Assembly: GCA_031976175.1 (NCBI GenBank) | Contig: DALYLR010000001.1 | Span: 165,563-229,562, forward strand | DNA: 64,000 nt | Source of the DNA: DMER01 sp003451645 | GTDB lineage: Bacteria > Pseudomonadota > Alphaproteobacteria > Micropepsales > Micropepsaceae | Reading direction: 5' to 3' | Part shown: positions 16,613 through 25,573 of the stretch, in pieces | Position numbering within the stretch: the first letter of the stretch is position 1 | How the letters are laid out: every line of letters begins with the position of its first letter | Translations under genes and position numbers: made by a program | Notes under the pieces: generated by a model | What the model saw: the letters and a program-made list of their open reading frames with translations, nothing else | The model's database searches: none | Told to the model about the DNA's origin: nothing

Positions 16613-17463
16613 GGCGCATCCTCCAGGAGGGTTGCGCTCAAGACGCCCTCAAAGGTTTGCGCCCACGGTCCGATCATGTGGACATGCCCGTCGCCCTCGT
16701 TCCAGGCGATCTGCAAGTCGCCGCCGGGCAGAGACACGCGCGCGCTGCGCCCGGTCAGGCCGCGCCGCACGGCCGCGACCAGGGCCGCGCACGCCGCGGT
16801 GCCACAGGCCAAGGTCTCGCCGGCGCTGCGCTCCCAAACATGCAGCTGCAGATGGCCAGGGGTCACCACCTCCGCCAAGGTAATGTTGGCGCGCTCAGGG
16901 AACGCCGCGTCGTGCTCCAGAAGGGGGCCGATGGTGGGCAGGTCCCAAGCCTTGGCCGAGGGCACAAAGAAGACCGCATGCGGGTTGCCCATGCTGACCG
17001 CCACGGGGGCAGGAAGCGCGGGTGAGATGCCGTCAAGCCCCTTGAGGTTTACTGCGAGTGTGTCCTGCGGCCCGTCCAAGGGAATGTCCTGCCATTCCAG
17101 GCGCGGCGGGCCCATGTCGATGCCCACCAAGCCTTGGCCAGCATCCCAGCCCCTCAACGTGCCAGCTTTCGTCGCGATGTTGGTAGTGCCGGCGCGGGCC
17201 TCCTGCATGAGCAGGGCCGCGATGCAGCGCGAGCCATTGCCGCAGGCATCCGCCTCGCTGCCGTCGGGATTCCAGAAGCGGATATGGGCGTCCGCGTCTG
17301 AAGCGCGCTCGATGAGAATGACTTGATCCGCGCCGACGCCCCAGCGCCGGTCTGCGATCCGCGCCGCCGTCCTTGCGGTCAAGGTCACGGGCTTCGTGCG
17401 TGAATCAATCACGACAAAGTCATTGCCCAGCCCCTGCATTTTCCGGAACGCGATCCCTTGCAT
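16609..17463 (-). CDS. dapF: diaminopimelate epimerase
   Basis: 284 residues from ATG 17463 (MQGIAFRKMQGLGNDFVV); an upstream in-frame extension lacks conservation. The two catalytic Cys lie in DACGNGSRC and LACGTAACA, each within the typical Gly-rich loop. DapF interconverts LL- and meso-diaminopimelate, for lysine and peptidoglycan synthesis, in the cytoplasm. It heads the minus-strand dapF-mtaB-ftsY-yciB operon; the promoter must lie in the 130 bases shared with the divergent S9 peptidase gene. Confidence 0.94.
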   Translation of the reverse strand: MQGIAFRKMQGLGNDFVVIDSRTKPVTLTARTAARIADRRWGVGADQVILIERASDADAHIRFWNPDGSEADACGNGSRCIAALLMQEARAGTTNIATKAGTLRGWDAGQGLVGIDMGPPRLEWQDIPLDGPQDTLAVNLKGLDGISPALPAPVAVSMGNPHAVFFVPSAKAWDLPTIGPLLEHDAAFPERANITLAEVVTPGHLQLHVWERSAGETLACGTAACAALVAAVRRGLTGRSARVSLPGGDLQIAWNEGDGHVHMIGPWAQTFEGVLSATLLEDAP

Positions 17464-17593
17464 GCGCGGTATATAGGGGCTTTGACGGTCACTGCGCCAG
17501 TGCGCAATGGGGTCAGGCCTGCGCAAGGCGTTGTTTTCCCGCTCAAATCAGGGCAAAAAGCAACGATGACAAATCGGTTTAGGGAGGGGTTCA

Positions 17594-19696
17594 ATGAAGT
17601 TCATGCGTGCGGCCGCCAGTGTGGCGTTGTCTGTGCTTGGTTTGGGGGTGGCTGTGGCTGCTGAAGGCGAGGATCCCTATCTCTGGCTCGAAGAGGTCGA
17701 GGGCGAAAAAGCGCTCGGCTGGGTTAAGGCGCAAAATGCGCGCTCTGACAAGGCGCTGAAGGCGGATCCGCAATACCAAACCCTCCTGAACGAGGCGACC
17801 AATATCCTGACTGCCAAAGACCGCATCCCCTTGGGGTCGCTGGTTAAGGGCTGGGTGGACAATTTCTGGCAGGAGACGCCGGAGCAGCGCGGCGTGTGGC
17901 GGCGCACGCCCTTGGCCGAGTACATGAAAGCCGAACCCAAATGGGAGGTCTTGATCGATATCGATGCGCTGAATGTGGCCGAGAAGGAGACCTGGGTTTG
18001 GAAGGGCGCAAATTGTCTGGCGCCGCAGTTTGAGCGGTGCCTCGTCACACTGTCCCGCGGCGGCGGCGACGCCTCTGTCGTGCGCGAGTTCGACCTCAAG
18101 ACCAAAACCTTTGTGAAGGACGGTTTCTTCCTTCCCGAGGCCAAGTCGGCCAGCCAATGGATCGATATCGATACGTTGTTGATCGGGACCGATCTGGGCC
18201 AGGGCACGTTGACCGAGTCCGGCTATCCCCGCCAAACGCGCGTGCTGAAGCGGGGCCAGAAGCTTGCCGATGCGCCGGTCGTGTTTGAGGGCAAGGCGGC
18301 AGATGTCGGCGTGTGGCCGTCGGTCAATATTGGCCCGGATGGCAAGACCGACCGCTGGGTCACGCGCGCGACCGATTTCTTCAATAGCGAGACCTATTAT
18401 CTGACTGCCGATCTCAAGCCTGTGCGCCTGCCGGTCCCTGAGCATGTGGAGGTGCGGGGTTTGCATAAGCGCCAGCTCCTGCTCACCCCCCAAAAGGATT
18501 GGGCCGTGAATGGCAAGACCTTTATTCCCGGGACCTTGCTCGCCACATCGCTCGATGCGTTTCTGGCCAACCCGTCCGCGCCCCTGGCGCTGACAGCTTT
18601 GTTCACGCCCGATGCGCGCTCCGCCATTAGCGGGGTCGCGACAGCGGGCGACCGGGTCTATGTGACCAAGCTCAATAATGTGCGTGGCCGCGTCGATACC
18701 TATCGCTTTGACGGCAAGGCATGGTCGCAAGGCACGATCGCGCTGCCCGACAATGGTTCGGTCAATGTGGTGTCGGCCTCGGAGTGGGATGAGGAGGCGT
18801 TCATCCAGTATGCGAGCTTCCTGGTTCCAGACAGTCTTTATCTGGTGAAGGGCGAACAAGCGCCACAAGCGTTCAAGACCTTGCCCGCACGGTTTAACGC
18901 ACAAGGGCTCAAGGTTCAGCAGTTTGAAGCCACCTCCAGCGATGGTGAGAAGATCCCCTACTTCCTCGTGATGAAGGATGCGGTGACGCCTGATGGCAAT
19001 CTGCCCACGCTGATCTATGCCTATGGCGGGTTCCAGGTCAGTCAGGACCCATGGTACTGGGCGACCAGCGGCAAGATGTGGCTGGAGCGTGGCGGTGCCT
19101 ATGTGGTGGCCAATATTCGTGGCGGCGGGGAGTTCGGTCCGCGCTGGCACGAGGCTGTCAAGGGCCCTGCCAAGCGGCCATTGGTCTTCGACGACATGGC
19201 AGCCGTCGGCAAGGATCTCGTGGCGCGCAAGATTTCTTCGCCGCGCCGGATGGGGATCATGGGCGGGTCCAATGGCGGCCTGCTCGTGGGCGCCACCATG
19301 GTGCGCAATCCGGACCTCTTTAATGCGGTGGTCTGCCAGGTGCCACTGTTGGATATGCTGCGCTTTCACAAGCTGCTCGCGGGAGCCAGCTGGGTAGCCG
19401 AGTATGGCGACCCGGAGAAGCCGGATGAGCGCGCGCTCATGTCCAAATGGTCTCCGTATCAGAACCTGAACAAGGGTGTGAAATATCCCACGGTCCTGTT
19501 CGTTACCTCGACCAAAGACGACCGGGTCCATCCGGGCCATGCGCGCAAGATGGCGGCAAAAATGGAAGGTTATGGAATGCCTTTCTTTTACTACGAAAAC
19601 ATAGAGGGCGGGCATTCGGCCGCCGCCAACCTTAAACAACGCGCCGAGCAACTGGCCCTGTCGTGGGTCTATTTGCGGCAAAGGCTCATGGATTAA
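17594..19696 (+). CDS. secreted prolyl oligopeptidase family (S9) serine peptidase
   Basis: 700 residues. An N-terminal signal peptide (ASVALSVLGLGVAVAA) precedes EDPYLWLEEVEGEKALGWV, the family start of the propeller-capped S9A peptidases. The C-terminal hydrolase domain shows YGGFQVSQ, ANIRGGGEFGPRWH, the nucleophile in GIMGGSNGGLL, the Asp in TSTKDDRVHPGH and the His in EGGHSAAA. It is probably periplasmic and cleaves short peptides after Pro or related residues. GGGAGGGG just upstream of the ATG makes a strong ribosome-binding site. A terminator follows at 19725. Confidence 0.9.
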   Translation: MKFMRAAASVALSVLGLGVAVAAEGEDPYLWLEEVEGEKALGWVKAQNARSDKALKADPQYQTLLNEATNILTAKDRIPLGSLVKGWVDNFWQETPEQRGVWRRTPLAEYMKAEPKWEVLIDIDALNVAEKETWVWKGANCLAPQFERCLVTLSRGGGDASVVREFDLKTKTFVKDGFFLPEAKSASQWIDIDTLLIGTDLGQGTLTESGYPRQTRVLKRGQKLADAPVVFEGKAADVGVWPSVNIGPDGKTDRWVTRATDFFNSETYYLTADLKPVRLPVPEHVEVRGLHKRQLLLTPQKDWAVNGKTFIPGTLLATSLDAFLANPSAPLALTALFTPDARSAISGVATAGDRVYVTKLNNVRGRVDTYRFDGKAWSQGTIALPDNGSVNVVSASEWDEEAFIQYASFLVPDSLYLVKGEQAPQAFKTLPARFNAQGLKVQQFEATSSDGEKIPYFLVMKDAVTPDGNLPTLIYAYGGFQVSQDPWYWATSGKMWLERGGAYVVANIRGGGEFGPRWHEAVKGPAKRPLVFDDMAAVGKDLVARKISSPRRMGIMGGSNGGLLVGATMVRNPDLFNAVVCQVPLLDMLRFHKLLAGASWVAEYGDPEKPDERALMSKWSPYQNLNKGVKYPTVLFVTSTKDDRVHPGHARKMAAKMEGYGMPFFYYENIEGGHSAAANLKQRAEQLALSWVYLRQRLMD

Positions 19697-20085
19697 CCAA
19701 GGCAGGCCGCAGACTATGTCTCGAGGGCTGGCCGTGTCTTCGACCAGCCCTTTTTTGGTGTTCAATTCGTTAACGGCCATAGTCAAAAAGCCCTATTTCA
19801 GGGCTTCTGATTCGCCCTCCGGAGCCTATTGTTAAGCCTTAAGTACCTGAAAAGACACAATGTTTGCCAAAACGTAAAGTTCCAGCTACAAGCTTGGCCC
19901 ACGCGCAATTATCCACAGCGTGTTCGGTCCTCTGACCACTGTGCCAGTGCCGGACTTGAATTGCGGGACTGAAAACTCAATATCTCGGCGCGATCATAAA
20001 GCGCGTTTAAGTCGGGACTTTCGCATTGTTTGTGCAGGCGTCGATTAGAACCCCAAGGCTTTTGAGCAGGTCTGCTGCGGCGCAA
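19697..20085. other. gene-free stretch between the S9 peptidase and outer-membrane protein genes
   Basis: Apart from the plus-strand terminator at 19725, a second hairpin (AAGCCCT 19788-19794 / AGGGCTT 19800-19806) is followed on the minus strand by a short T-run. It would terminate a leftward transcript, although no leftward gene is visible here. A lone perfect DnaA-box 9-mer (TTATCCACA, 19909-19917) is present. I see no convincing CDS. Confidence 0.5.
19725..19757 (+). terminator. rho-independent terminator after the S9 peptidase gene
   Basis: GGGCTGG (19725-19731) pairs with CCAGCCC (19744-19750) across a 12-base loop and is followed directly by TTTTTT. It lies 28 bases after the peptidase stop. 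Confidence 0.78.
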
Positions 20086-21603
20086 ATGCGCCGTGCCCGG
20101 CCAATGGGTTTCGTCAGCGCTTCGGCGATAGGCGCCATGTTCGTTGCAGCCGCGATCGCGCAGCGCCCGCACCTGGGTCCGAGCTTGGGGGCGGATGGGG
20201 CCCTTTTGCTCGATCCACGCTGGCAGCGTGTGGTTGAGCGGGCCGATCTTGAACTCCTCGCCAAACCCATCGCGCCAGAGCTGGCTTTGTCTGTGGCCAG
20301 GCGTGAAACAGAGACCGTATCGGCCGGTGTTGCCTTAGCCTTAACGCCGCTGATGGAGGCGGACCGGGACGGTGAGGCTCTGCGCTCGGTCAATCTTGTC
20401 CTTGCGCGCGATTTCGCTGAGGACCGTTTTCTTGATGACGGGCTCGCACCGATCACACCCACTGCGGAAATACTGGCGCGAAAACGCAAGACCAGGGCAG
20501 CTGAGACCTATGTTGTCGCGACAGAGCAGATGGCGGCGGCGTTAACCGTCACTCCGGGCGTCGCCGATAGTGAAGAGGCCTTGGGGATTGGCGAGCCTGC
20601 GGGTGCCACTGAGGCTATTGAGGTCCCGCTTGGCACCAGTCTGGCGCTCTTGGCGTCCGAAGCTTTCGAGCGGCATGGACATATTGGCCTCGCGGCGCTG
20701 AGCGCCAACCAGTATTTCAGCCTGAGCGTCATGCGTGAACGGGTCGGTGCCATGAGCCTCTTGTCGGACAAGGCGCCCGGCGATGCGACCCATTGGGCCA
20801 TGCCGTTTACGGATGATGATCTGTGGGCGCTTAATCGCGAAGGCTTGGGCTTGGGCGCTGAGCTCAAAGGCGGGGCGGCCGGGTTTGACTATGCTGTCAC
20901 CCGGTTGGCTGGCGAGGGCTCCAGTTTGATTTTTGGTGGCTTTGGCAGTGCCTTCTCGCTCGCAGCGCCTGAGCACCTTGTCTCGTTTGCTCACACTGGA
21001 CTTCCTCGTGTCCAGGGCGCCATGGTTGGGCTCTATGGTGTCTATGATAGCGGACCTTGGACGGTTAGCGGCGTGCTCCGGGCCGAAATGGCGCAAACGC
21101 AGGACTTTGTCGCGGATGACCGGCTGGGCTTCTCAACCGTTCTCCAATCCCTCAAAGCCGAAGTCACCGCTCGCTACCGTAAGGACTTTGATGGCTGGTT
21201 TTTGGAGCCCATGGCAGGTCTCACCTATGAGACTGTGCGGCTAGGGACCCAGGCCCCTGCAGGGCCGGAGATGCGGTTTGAGGACACGGAGTCTCTTGCC
21301 GCCAAGATCGGTGTGCGGGCAGGAGGCATCGTCTATAATCGCGGCGATGTCAGCGTGGAGCCGTCCGTCACTATCAGCCTGTCGCAGGAATTCCTGGGGA
21401 ACGGGAACGTAACTTTTGTGTCGGGCGCGCCAACCGGAGCCTTGATCGCCAAGCCCGGATCGACGGTCGGCGAGGTCAGCGTGAATGTCGATGTGATCGA
21501 CGCTGGTTTGGGCCTGCGCGGCTTTGTGAAGGCCGATGGCCGGATCACTGATGACGCCAAGGGCGAGGTGGGCGTTTCAGCCGGTGTGAAGACCAAGTTC
21601 TAA
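20086..21603 (+). CDS. autotransporter-like outer-membrane beta-barrel protein
   Basis: About 505 residues from ATG 20086 (TTG 20026 and GTG 20032 are alternatives). The N terminus MRRARPMGFVSASAIGAMFVAAAIAQ looks like a signal peptide. After a non-repetitive passenger-like region (residues ~30-250) the C-terminal ~270 residues alternate polar and hydrophobic residues in amphipathic strands (GPWTVSGVLRAEMAQ, VSVEPSVTISLSQEF, GLRGFVKADGRI). The chain ends in Phe (GVSAGVKTKF), the usual last residue of outer-membrane barrels. The fold call is an inference from this pattern; no named family or ligand is recognised. It is a single-gene unit. Confidence 0.62.
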   Translation: MRRARPMGFVSASAIGAMFVAAAIAQRPHLGPSLGADGALLLDPRWQRVVERADLELLAKPIAPELALSVARRETETVSAGVALALTPLMEADRDGEALRSVNLVLARDFAEDRFLDDGLAPITPTAEILARKRKTRAAETYVVATEQMAAALTVTPGVADSEEALGIGEPAGATEAIEVPLGTSLALLASEAFERHGHIGLAALSANQYFSLSVMRERVGAMSLLSDKAPGDATHWAMPFTDDDLWALNREGLGLGAELKGGAAGFDYAVTRLAGEGSSLIFGGFGSAFSLAAPEHLVSFAHTGLPRVQGAMVGLYGVYDSGPWTVSGVLRAEMAQTQDFVADDRLGFSTVLQSLKAEVTARYRKDFDGWFLEPMAGLTYETVRLGTQAPAGPEMRFEDTESLAAKIGVRAGGIVYNRGDVSVEPSVTISLSQEFLGNGNVTFVSGAPTGALIAKPGSTVGEVSVNVDVIDAGLGLRGFVKADGRITDDAKGEVGVSAGVKTKF

Positions 21604-21799
21604 GTCTCTGTCATGAACGTTTGACTTTCTGAGCAGGGGGCTCTAGAACCTCGCGCTCTTTTCCGCGATCATCAGGTCGCTATTGGCTCAACGGGTGGCT
21701 GCTTAGGCAGCTCATCCGGGTCACCGTCCGCCAGCGCGTTGCGCCCGCGGGCGGCAATGGCGTTTGCGTTGGCGGCAAAGACTTGGATGAGGATCCGCG

Positions 21800-23308
21800 A
21801 TGTTCGAGGCCTTAACCGATAAGCTGCAAGGGGTGTTTGACGGCCTGACCGGCCGCGGCGCCTTGACCGAGGCTGACATCGACAAAGGCTTGCGGGAAGT
21901 GCGCCTCGCCTTGATCGAGGCGGATGTGGCGCTGCCCGCGATCAAAGATTTCCTCAGCAAGGTACGCGAGAAGGCGATCGGTGCCGAAGTGTTGCGCTCC
22001 GTAACGCCTGGCCAGATGATCGTGAAGATCGTGCACGATGGCTTGGTCGATATGCTGGGCGCGGAGGCAGAAGGCCTCCATCTCGAAGCAACGCCGCCCG
22101 TTGTCATTATGATGGTTGGCCTCCAAGGCTCGGGCAAGACGACCACCACCGCCAAGATCGCCGCACGGCTCAAGAACCGCGACAAGAAGAAGGTCTTGAT
22201 GGCCTCCCTCGATACGCGCAGGCCCGCGGCGCAAGAGCAGCTCAAGGTCTTGGGTGAGCAGATCGGTGTCACGACGCTGCCGATCATCGCGGGGCAGACG
22301 CCGCCGGACATTGCCCGGCGCGCGTTGCAGGCGGCATCGCTGTCCGGCGTTGATGTTGTCATGCTCGACACCGCGGGCCGGCTGCATATCGACGAAGCGC
22401 TGATGGCCGAGATCGCCGAAATCCGCACCCTTGCGCAGCCGGTTGAGACCTTGCTCGTCGCCGACAGTTTGGCGGGCCAGGATTCGGTCGGCGTCGCCAA
22501 AACATTCAAGGAACGCGTGGGCGTAACCGGGATCGTCTTGACACGGATCGACGGCGATGGGCGCGGCGGCGCGGCCTTGTCCATGCGCTGGGTGACCGGG
22601 GCGCCTATCAAGCTCCTCGGTACGGGCGAGAAGATCGACGCACTTGAGGATTTCCACCCCCGCCGGATCGCGGGCCGCATCCTGGGCCAAGGCGACGTCG
22701 TCAGCCTGGTTGAGAAAGCCGCCGAGACGATCGACCAGGAAAAGGCGGAGAAGATCGCCGCCAAAATGAAGAAGGGCGAGTTCGATCTGGACGATCTGTC
22801 CGATCAGCTCACCCAAATGCGACGTATGGGGGGCATGCAAGGCATCATGGGCATGCTGCCGGGTATCGGCAAAATGAAGGATCAGCTAGCGCAAGCAGGC
22901 TTCGATGACCGGATGATCAAGCGCCAGATGGCGATCATCTCGTCCATGACCAAACAGGAGCGCAGGCGGCCGGACATTCTCAATGGCTCGCGGCGGCGGC
23001 GCATTGCGGCAGGCGCGGGGACCGAGGTCTCCGAGGTCAACAAGCTCATGAAAATGCACCGGCAAATGGCCGACATGATGAAGCAGATGAGCAAAGGCAA
23101 GGGCCTGTTCGGCTCGCTGTTTGGGGGCAAGGGCCCGCAAATGCCGCCCGGCGCGGGCTTACCTGGCGGATTGGCCGGCGGTCTTCCTGGACTGCCTGGG
23201 GCTCCCAAGGGTCCGGGCTTGCCCGGTCTGGGCGGCGCGCCCGGCGGTCTGCCTGGGCTGCCCGGCGGATTGCCGCAATTGCCGCCCGGCTTTGGACGCA
23301 AACGATAG
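21800..23308 (+). CDS. ffh: signal recognition particle protein Ffh
   Basis: 502 residues. N and G domains carry GLQGSGKTTTTAKIA, DTRRPAAQEQL, MLDTAGRLHID and TRIDGDGRGGAAL. The Met-rich M domain includes the RNA-binding segment ILNGSRRRRIAAGAG. Ffh binds signal sequences at the ribosome with 4.5S RNA and docks on FtsY. The last ~60 residues form an unusual tail rich in Gly, Pro and Leu with repeated GLPG-type units. Next gene is rpsP, the common alphaproteobacterial neighbour. Confidence 0.96.
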   Translation: MFEALTDKLQGVFDGLTGRGALTEADIDKGLREVRLALIEADVALPAIKDFLSKVREKAIGAEVLRSVTPGQMIVKIVHDGLVDMLGAEAEGLHLEATPPVVIMMVGLQGSGKTTTTAKIAARLKNRDKKKVLMASLDTRRPAAQEQLKVLGEQIGVTTLPIIAGQTPPDIARRALQAASLSGVDVVMLDTAGRLHIDEALMAEIAEIRTLAQPVETLLVADSLAGQDSVGVAKTFKERVGVTGIVLTRIDGDGRGGAALSMRWVTGAPIKLLGTGEKIDALEDFHPRRIAGRILGQGDVVSLVEKAAETIDQEKAEKIAAKMKKGEFDLDDLSDQLTQMRRMGGMQGIMGMLPGIGKMKDQLAQAGFDDRMIKRQMAIISSMTKQERRRPDILNGSRRRRIAAGAGTEVSEVNKLMKMHRQMADMMKQMSKGKGLFGSLFGGKGPQMPPGAGLPGGLAGGLPGLPGAPKGPGLPGLGGAPGGLPGLPGGLPQLPPGFGRKR

Positions 23309-23368
23309 ATTGCTTTTTGGGACGTATACGGATTAAACACAAGTTCAACCGAGGAGATAGGCTTTCAC

Positions 23369-23725
23369 ATGCTCAAGATCAGACTTTCGCGCGGCGGCGC
23401 AAAGAAGCGGCCATTTTACAAAGTGGTTCTGGCGGATGCGCGCAGCCCGCGCGACGGGCGCTTCATTGAACGGCTCGGCCATTTCGATCCCATGCTGCCG
23501 CGTGAGAACGAAAACCGCGTGAAGATCGACCTGGAGCGGGTCAAGTATTGGCTTTCCAAGGGCGCTCAGCCGACTGACCGTTTGCAGCGGATGCTGGCCG
23601 AAGCGGGCATCATGAAAGCGCCGGCGCATAATGGCCCGTCCAAGTCGGCCCCGCGCAAGAAGGCGCAGGAGCGCATGGCGGCTGAAGCCAAGGCAGCGGC
23701 GGATGCCGCGGCGGCTGCGTCCTAG
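23369..23725 (+). CDS. rpsP: 30S ribosomal protein S16
   Basis: 118 residues. LKIRLSRGGAKKRPFYKVVLADARSPRDGRFIERLG is the standard S16 N-terminal signature (partly quoted as MLKIRLSRGGAKKRPF). The Ala/Lys-rich tail after residue 90 is common in alphaproteobacteria. S16 is needed for 30S assembly. It follows ffh by 60 bases and precedes rimM, trmD and rplS in the classic operon; GAGGAGA upstream is the ribosome-binding site. Confidence 0.96.
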   Translation: MLKIRLSRGGAKKRPFYKVVLADARSPRDGRFIERLGHFDPMLPRENENRVKIDLERVKYWLSKGAQPTDRLQRMLAEAGIMKAPAHNGPSKSAPRKKAQERMAAEAKAAADAAAAAS

Positions 23726-23756
23726 CCTCATCCGTTAACCCACAGGTGCCGCACCT

Positions 23757-24311
23757 ATGACCCTCGTCAACCATATCCTAATCGGACGCATCGCGGCCGC
23801 GCATGGATTGCGGGGTGAGGTCAAGCTGCTGTGCTTTGCCGCCGATCCTTTGGCCATTGCGCGCTATGGCGCGCTGATGGCGGGAGATGGGCGGTCGCTC
23901 GTGCTGGCTGCTGCACGGCAAGCAGGCGATCATCTGATCGCCAGTTTCAAGGGCGTGGCTGACCGGACAACGGCGGAGGCGCTGCGGGGCGTGGAGCTCT
24001 ATGTCGCGCGGGCGCAACTGCCTCCCCCTGAGGAGGATGAGTATTATCTCGCCGATCTCATCGGGTGTTCCGTATGCGGACCAGATGGCACCCTCGCTGG
24101 CGAAGTGGTGGGCGTCCCCTCATTTGGCGCGGGCGACATTCTCGACATCCGCATTGGCGTGACACCGGCGACCGGGCTTGTCCCGTTCACCCGGGACTTT
24201 GTCCCGTTGGTCGATGTGGCTGCCCGCAAGATCGTTCTCTCAGTTGCGGGGATCCGCGCCCTGGACGGGGCTGACAGCGACGATGCTGGCGATGTTGAGG
24301 CGGTGGCCTAG
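23757..24311 (+). CDS. rimM: 16S rRNA processing protein RimM
   Basis: 184 residues. The N-terminal domain begins ILIGRIAAAHGLRGEVKL, the family signature; the C-terminal PRC-barrel half has DEYYLADLIGCSV and LVPFTRDFVPLVD. RimM assists maturation of the 30S head domain and binds S19. It is encoded between rpsP and trmD, two bases before trmD, as in many bacteria. The acidic C-terminal tail is short and not conserved. Confidence 0.93.
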   Translation: MTLVNHILIGRIAAAHGLRGEVKLLCFAADPLAIARYGALMAGDGRSLVLAAARQAGDHLIASFKGVADRTTAEALRGVELYVARAQLPPPEEDEYYLADLIGCSVCGPDGTLAGEVVGVPSFGAGDILDIRIGVTPATGLVPFTRDFVPLVDVAARKIVLSVAGIRALDGADSDDAGDVEAVA

Positions 24312-24313
24312 TC

Positions 24314-25033
24314 ATGACCCCTTGGGCCGCTCATGTCTTGACCTTGTACCCGGAGATGTTCCCCGGGCCCCTGGGCGTGTCGCTGGCGGGCAAGGCCTTG
24401 GGCGAGGGGCGGTGGTCGCTTGAGACCGTCAACATCCGCACGTTCTCGGACAATCGGTATCAGTCGGTCGATGATACGCCCGCTGGCGGCGGGGCGGGCA
24501 TGGTCATGCGTGCCGATATCCTGGCCGCTGCGCTGGACAGCGTGCCGCGTCAAGGCCGCCGGGTGATCTATCCGACCCCGCGCGGTGTCCCGCTCACGCA
24601 AAGCCTCGTTCGGGCGCTGGCTGAAGAACCCGGGGTGATCCTTCTGTGCGGGCGGTTCGAGGGCGTCGATCAGCGCCTGATCGAGGCGCGCGGCCTGGAC
24701 GAAGTCTCGCTCGGCGACTTTGTGCTGTCCGGCGGGGAGATCGCTGCATTGGCGCTGCTCGACGCGACTGTCAGGCTTTTGCCAGGTGTATTGGGAGCAC
24801 CGGAATCGCTTGCCGAGGAGAGTTTTGAGAATGGGCTTCTAGAGTATCCGCAATACACACGGCCCATAGAGTTTGAGGGCCTCACCATCCCCGACGTCCT
24901 CATGTCTGGACATCATGCGCGCATCAAGGCCTGGCGCCACGCGCAATCCGTCCAGCTGACCCAACACCGGCGGCCCGATCTTTGGGACGCTTATCAAACC
25001 CGGTTGGCCGTCCGGCCGCCCCAAACGCATTGA
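24314..25033 (+). CDS. trmD: tRNA (guanine-37-N1)-methyltransferase
   Basis: 239 residues. The SPOUT fold is evident: VLTLYPEMFPGPLG at the N terminus, DDTPAGGGAGMVM, the trefoil-knot SAM site with LLCGRFEGVDQRLIE and SLGDFVLSGGEIAAL, then PEVL-type segment TIPDVLMSGHHARIKAWR. It methylates G37 next to the anticodon, preventing +1 frameshifts. It sits in the rpsP-rimM-trmD-rplS operon, with 13 bases before rplS. Confidence 0.96.
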   Translation: MTPWAAHVLTLYPEMFPGPLGVSLAGKALGEGRWSLETVNIRTFSDNRYQSVDDTPAGGGAGMVMRADILAAALDSVPRQGRRVIYPTPRGVPLTQSLVRALAEEPGVILLCGRFEGVDQRLIEARGLDEVSLGDFVLSGGEIAALALLDATVRLLPGVLGAPESLAEESFENGLLEYPQYTRPIEFEGLTIPDVLMSGHHARIKAWRHAQSVQLTQHRRPDLWDAYQTRLAVRPPQTH

Positions 25034-25046
25034 AAGGATAAAGCCC

Positions 25047-25472
25047 ATGAACCTCTTGCAGCAAATCAATCAGGAGCAAATCTCCGCCATCACGGCCAAG
25101 AAAAAGGTCCCGGATTTCCGTCCCGGCGACACGCTCAAGGTCAATGTCAAGGTCGTCGAAGTGACCTATGATGAAAAGGCCAAGCAGAACAAAACGCGTG
25201 AGCGTCTGCAGGCCTATGAGGGCGTGTGCATTGGGCGCTCAGGCGTAGGGCTGGATGAGAACTTCACTGTGCGCAAGCTCTCCTATGGTGAGGGTGTGGA
25301 GCGGGTGTTTCCCATCTATAGCCCTCTGGTCGATTCCATCGAGGTGGTGCGCAAGGGCCGCGTGCGGCGGGCCAAGCTCTATTATCTGCGCGGCCGCACG
25401 GGTAAGAAGGCCCGCATCGCCGAGCGCCAAGAGCGCTCCGATGGCGGCGAGGACAGCGGCAAGGCTGGTTAG
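25047..25472 (+). CDS. rplS: 50S ribosomal protein L19
   Basis: 141 residues. FRPGDTLKVNVKVVE, RLQAYEGVCIGR, ENFTVRKLSYGEGVERVFP and AKLYYLRGRTGKKARI are the L19 signatures. L19 lies at the 30S-50S interface. It is the last gene of the ribosomal/tRNA operon; leuC begins about 100 bases on without a strong terminator between, so some readthrough into the leucine genes is possible. Confidence 0.96.
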   Translation: MNLLQQINQEQISAITAKKKVPDFRPGDTLKVNVKVVEVTYDEKAKQNKTRERLQAYEGVCIGRSGVGLDENFTVRKLSYGEGVERVFPIYSPLVDSIEVVRKGRVRRAKLYYLRGRTGKKARIAERQERSDGGEDSGKAG

Positions 25473-25573
25473 ACCCCAACAGGTCTAGCCTTTACCTCCC
25501 GGCAGGGTTTAAGAGACATTGTGTGGGCCTCTGCGCGTAATTGAGCGCGCTGGCTCTTGGTGCTCAAAAACTC

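Noticed and set aside
15344..17326. A 660-codon plus-strand open frame opposite mtaB and dapF.
   Set aside because: mtaB and dapF are unambiguous on the minus strand; the plus-strand frame has no motifs and only reflects high GC.
21672..21790. A short minus-strand frame between the outer-membrane gene and ffh that reads like protein (ends AIAARGRNALADGD... then stop).
   Set aside because: It has no start codon before running into antisense of ffh, and no ribosome-binding site. It could be a relic, but support is too thin to call a gene or pseudogene.
25473..25573. The rplS-leuC gap was inspected for a leucine leader peptide or attenuator.
   Set aside because: No Leu-codon run, leader ORF or paired terminator/antiterminator stems could be found.
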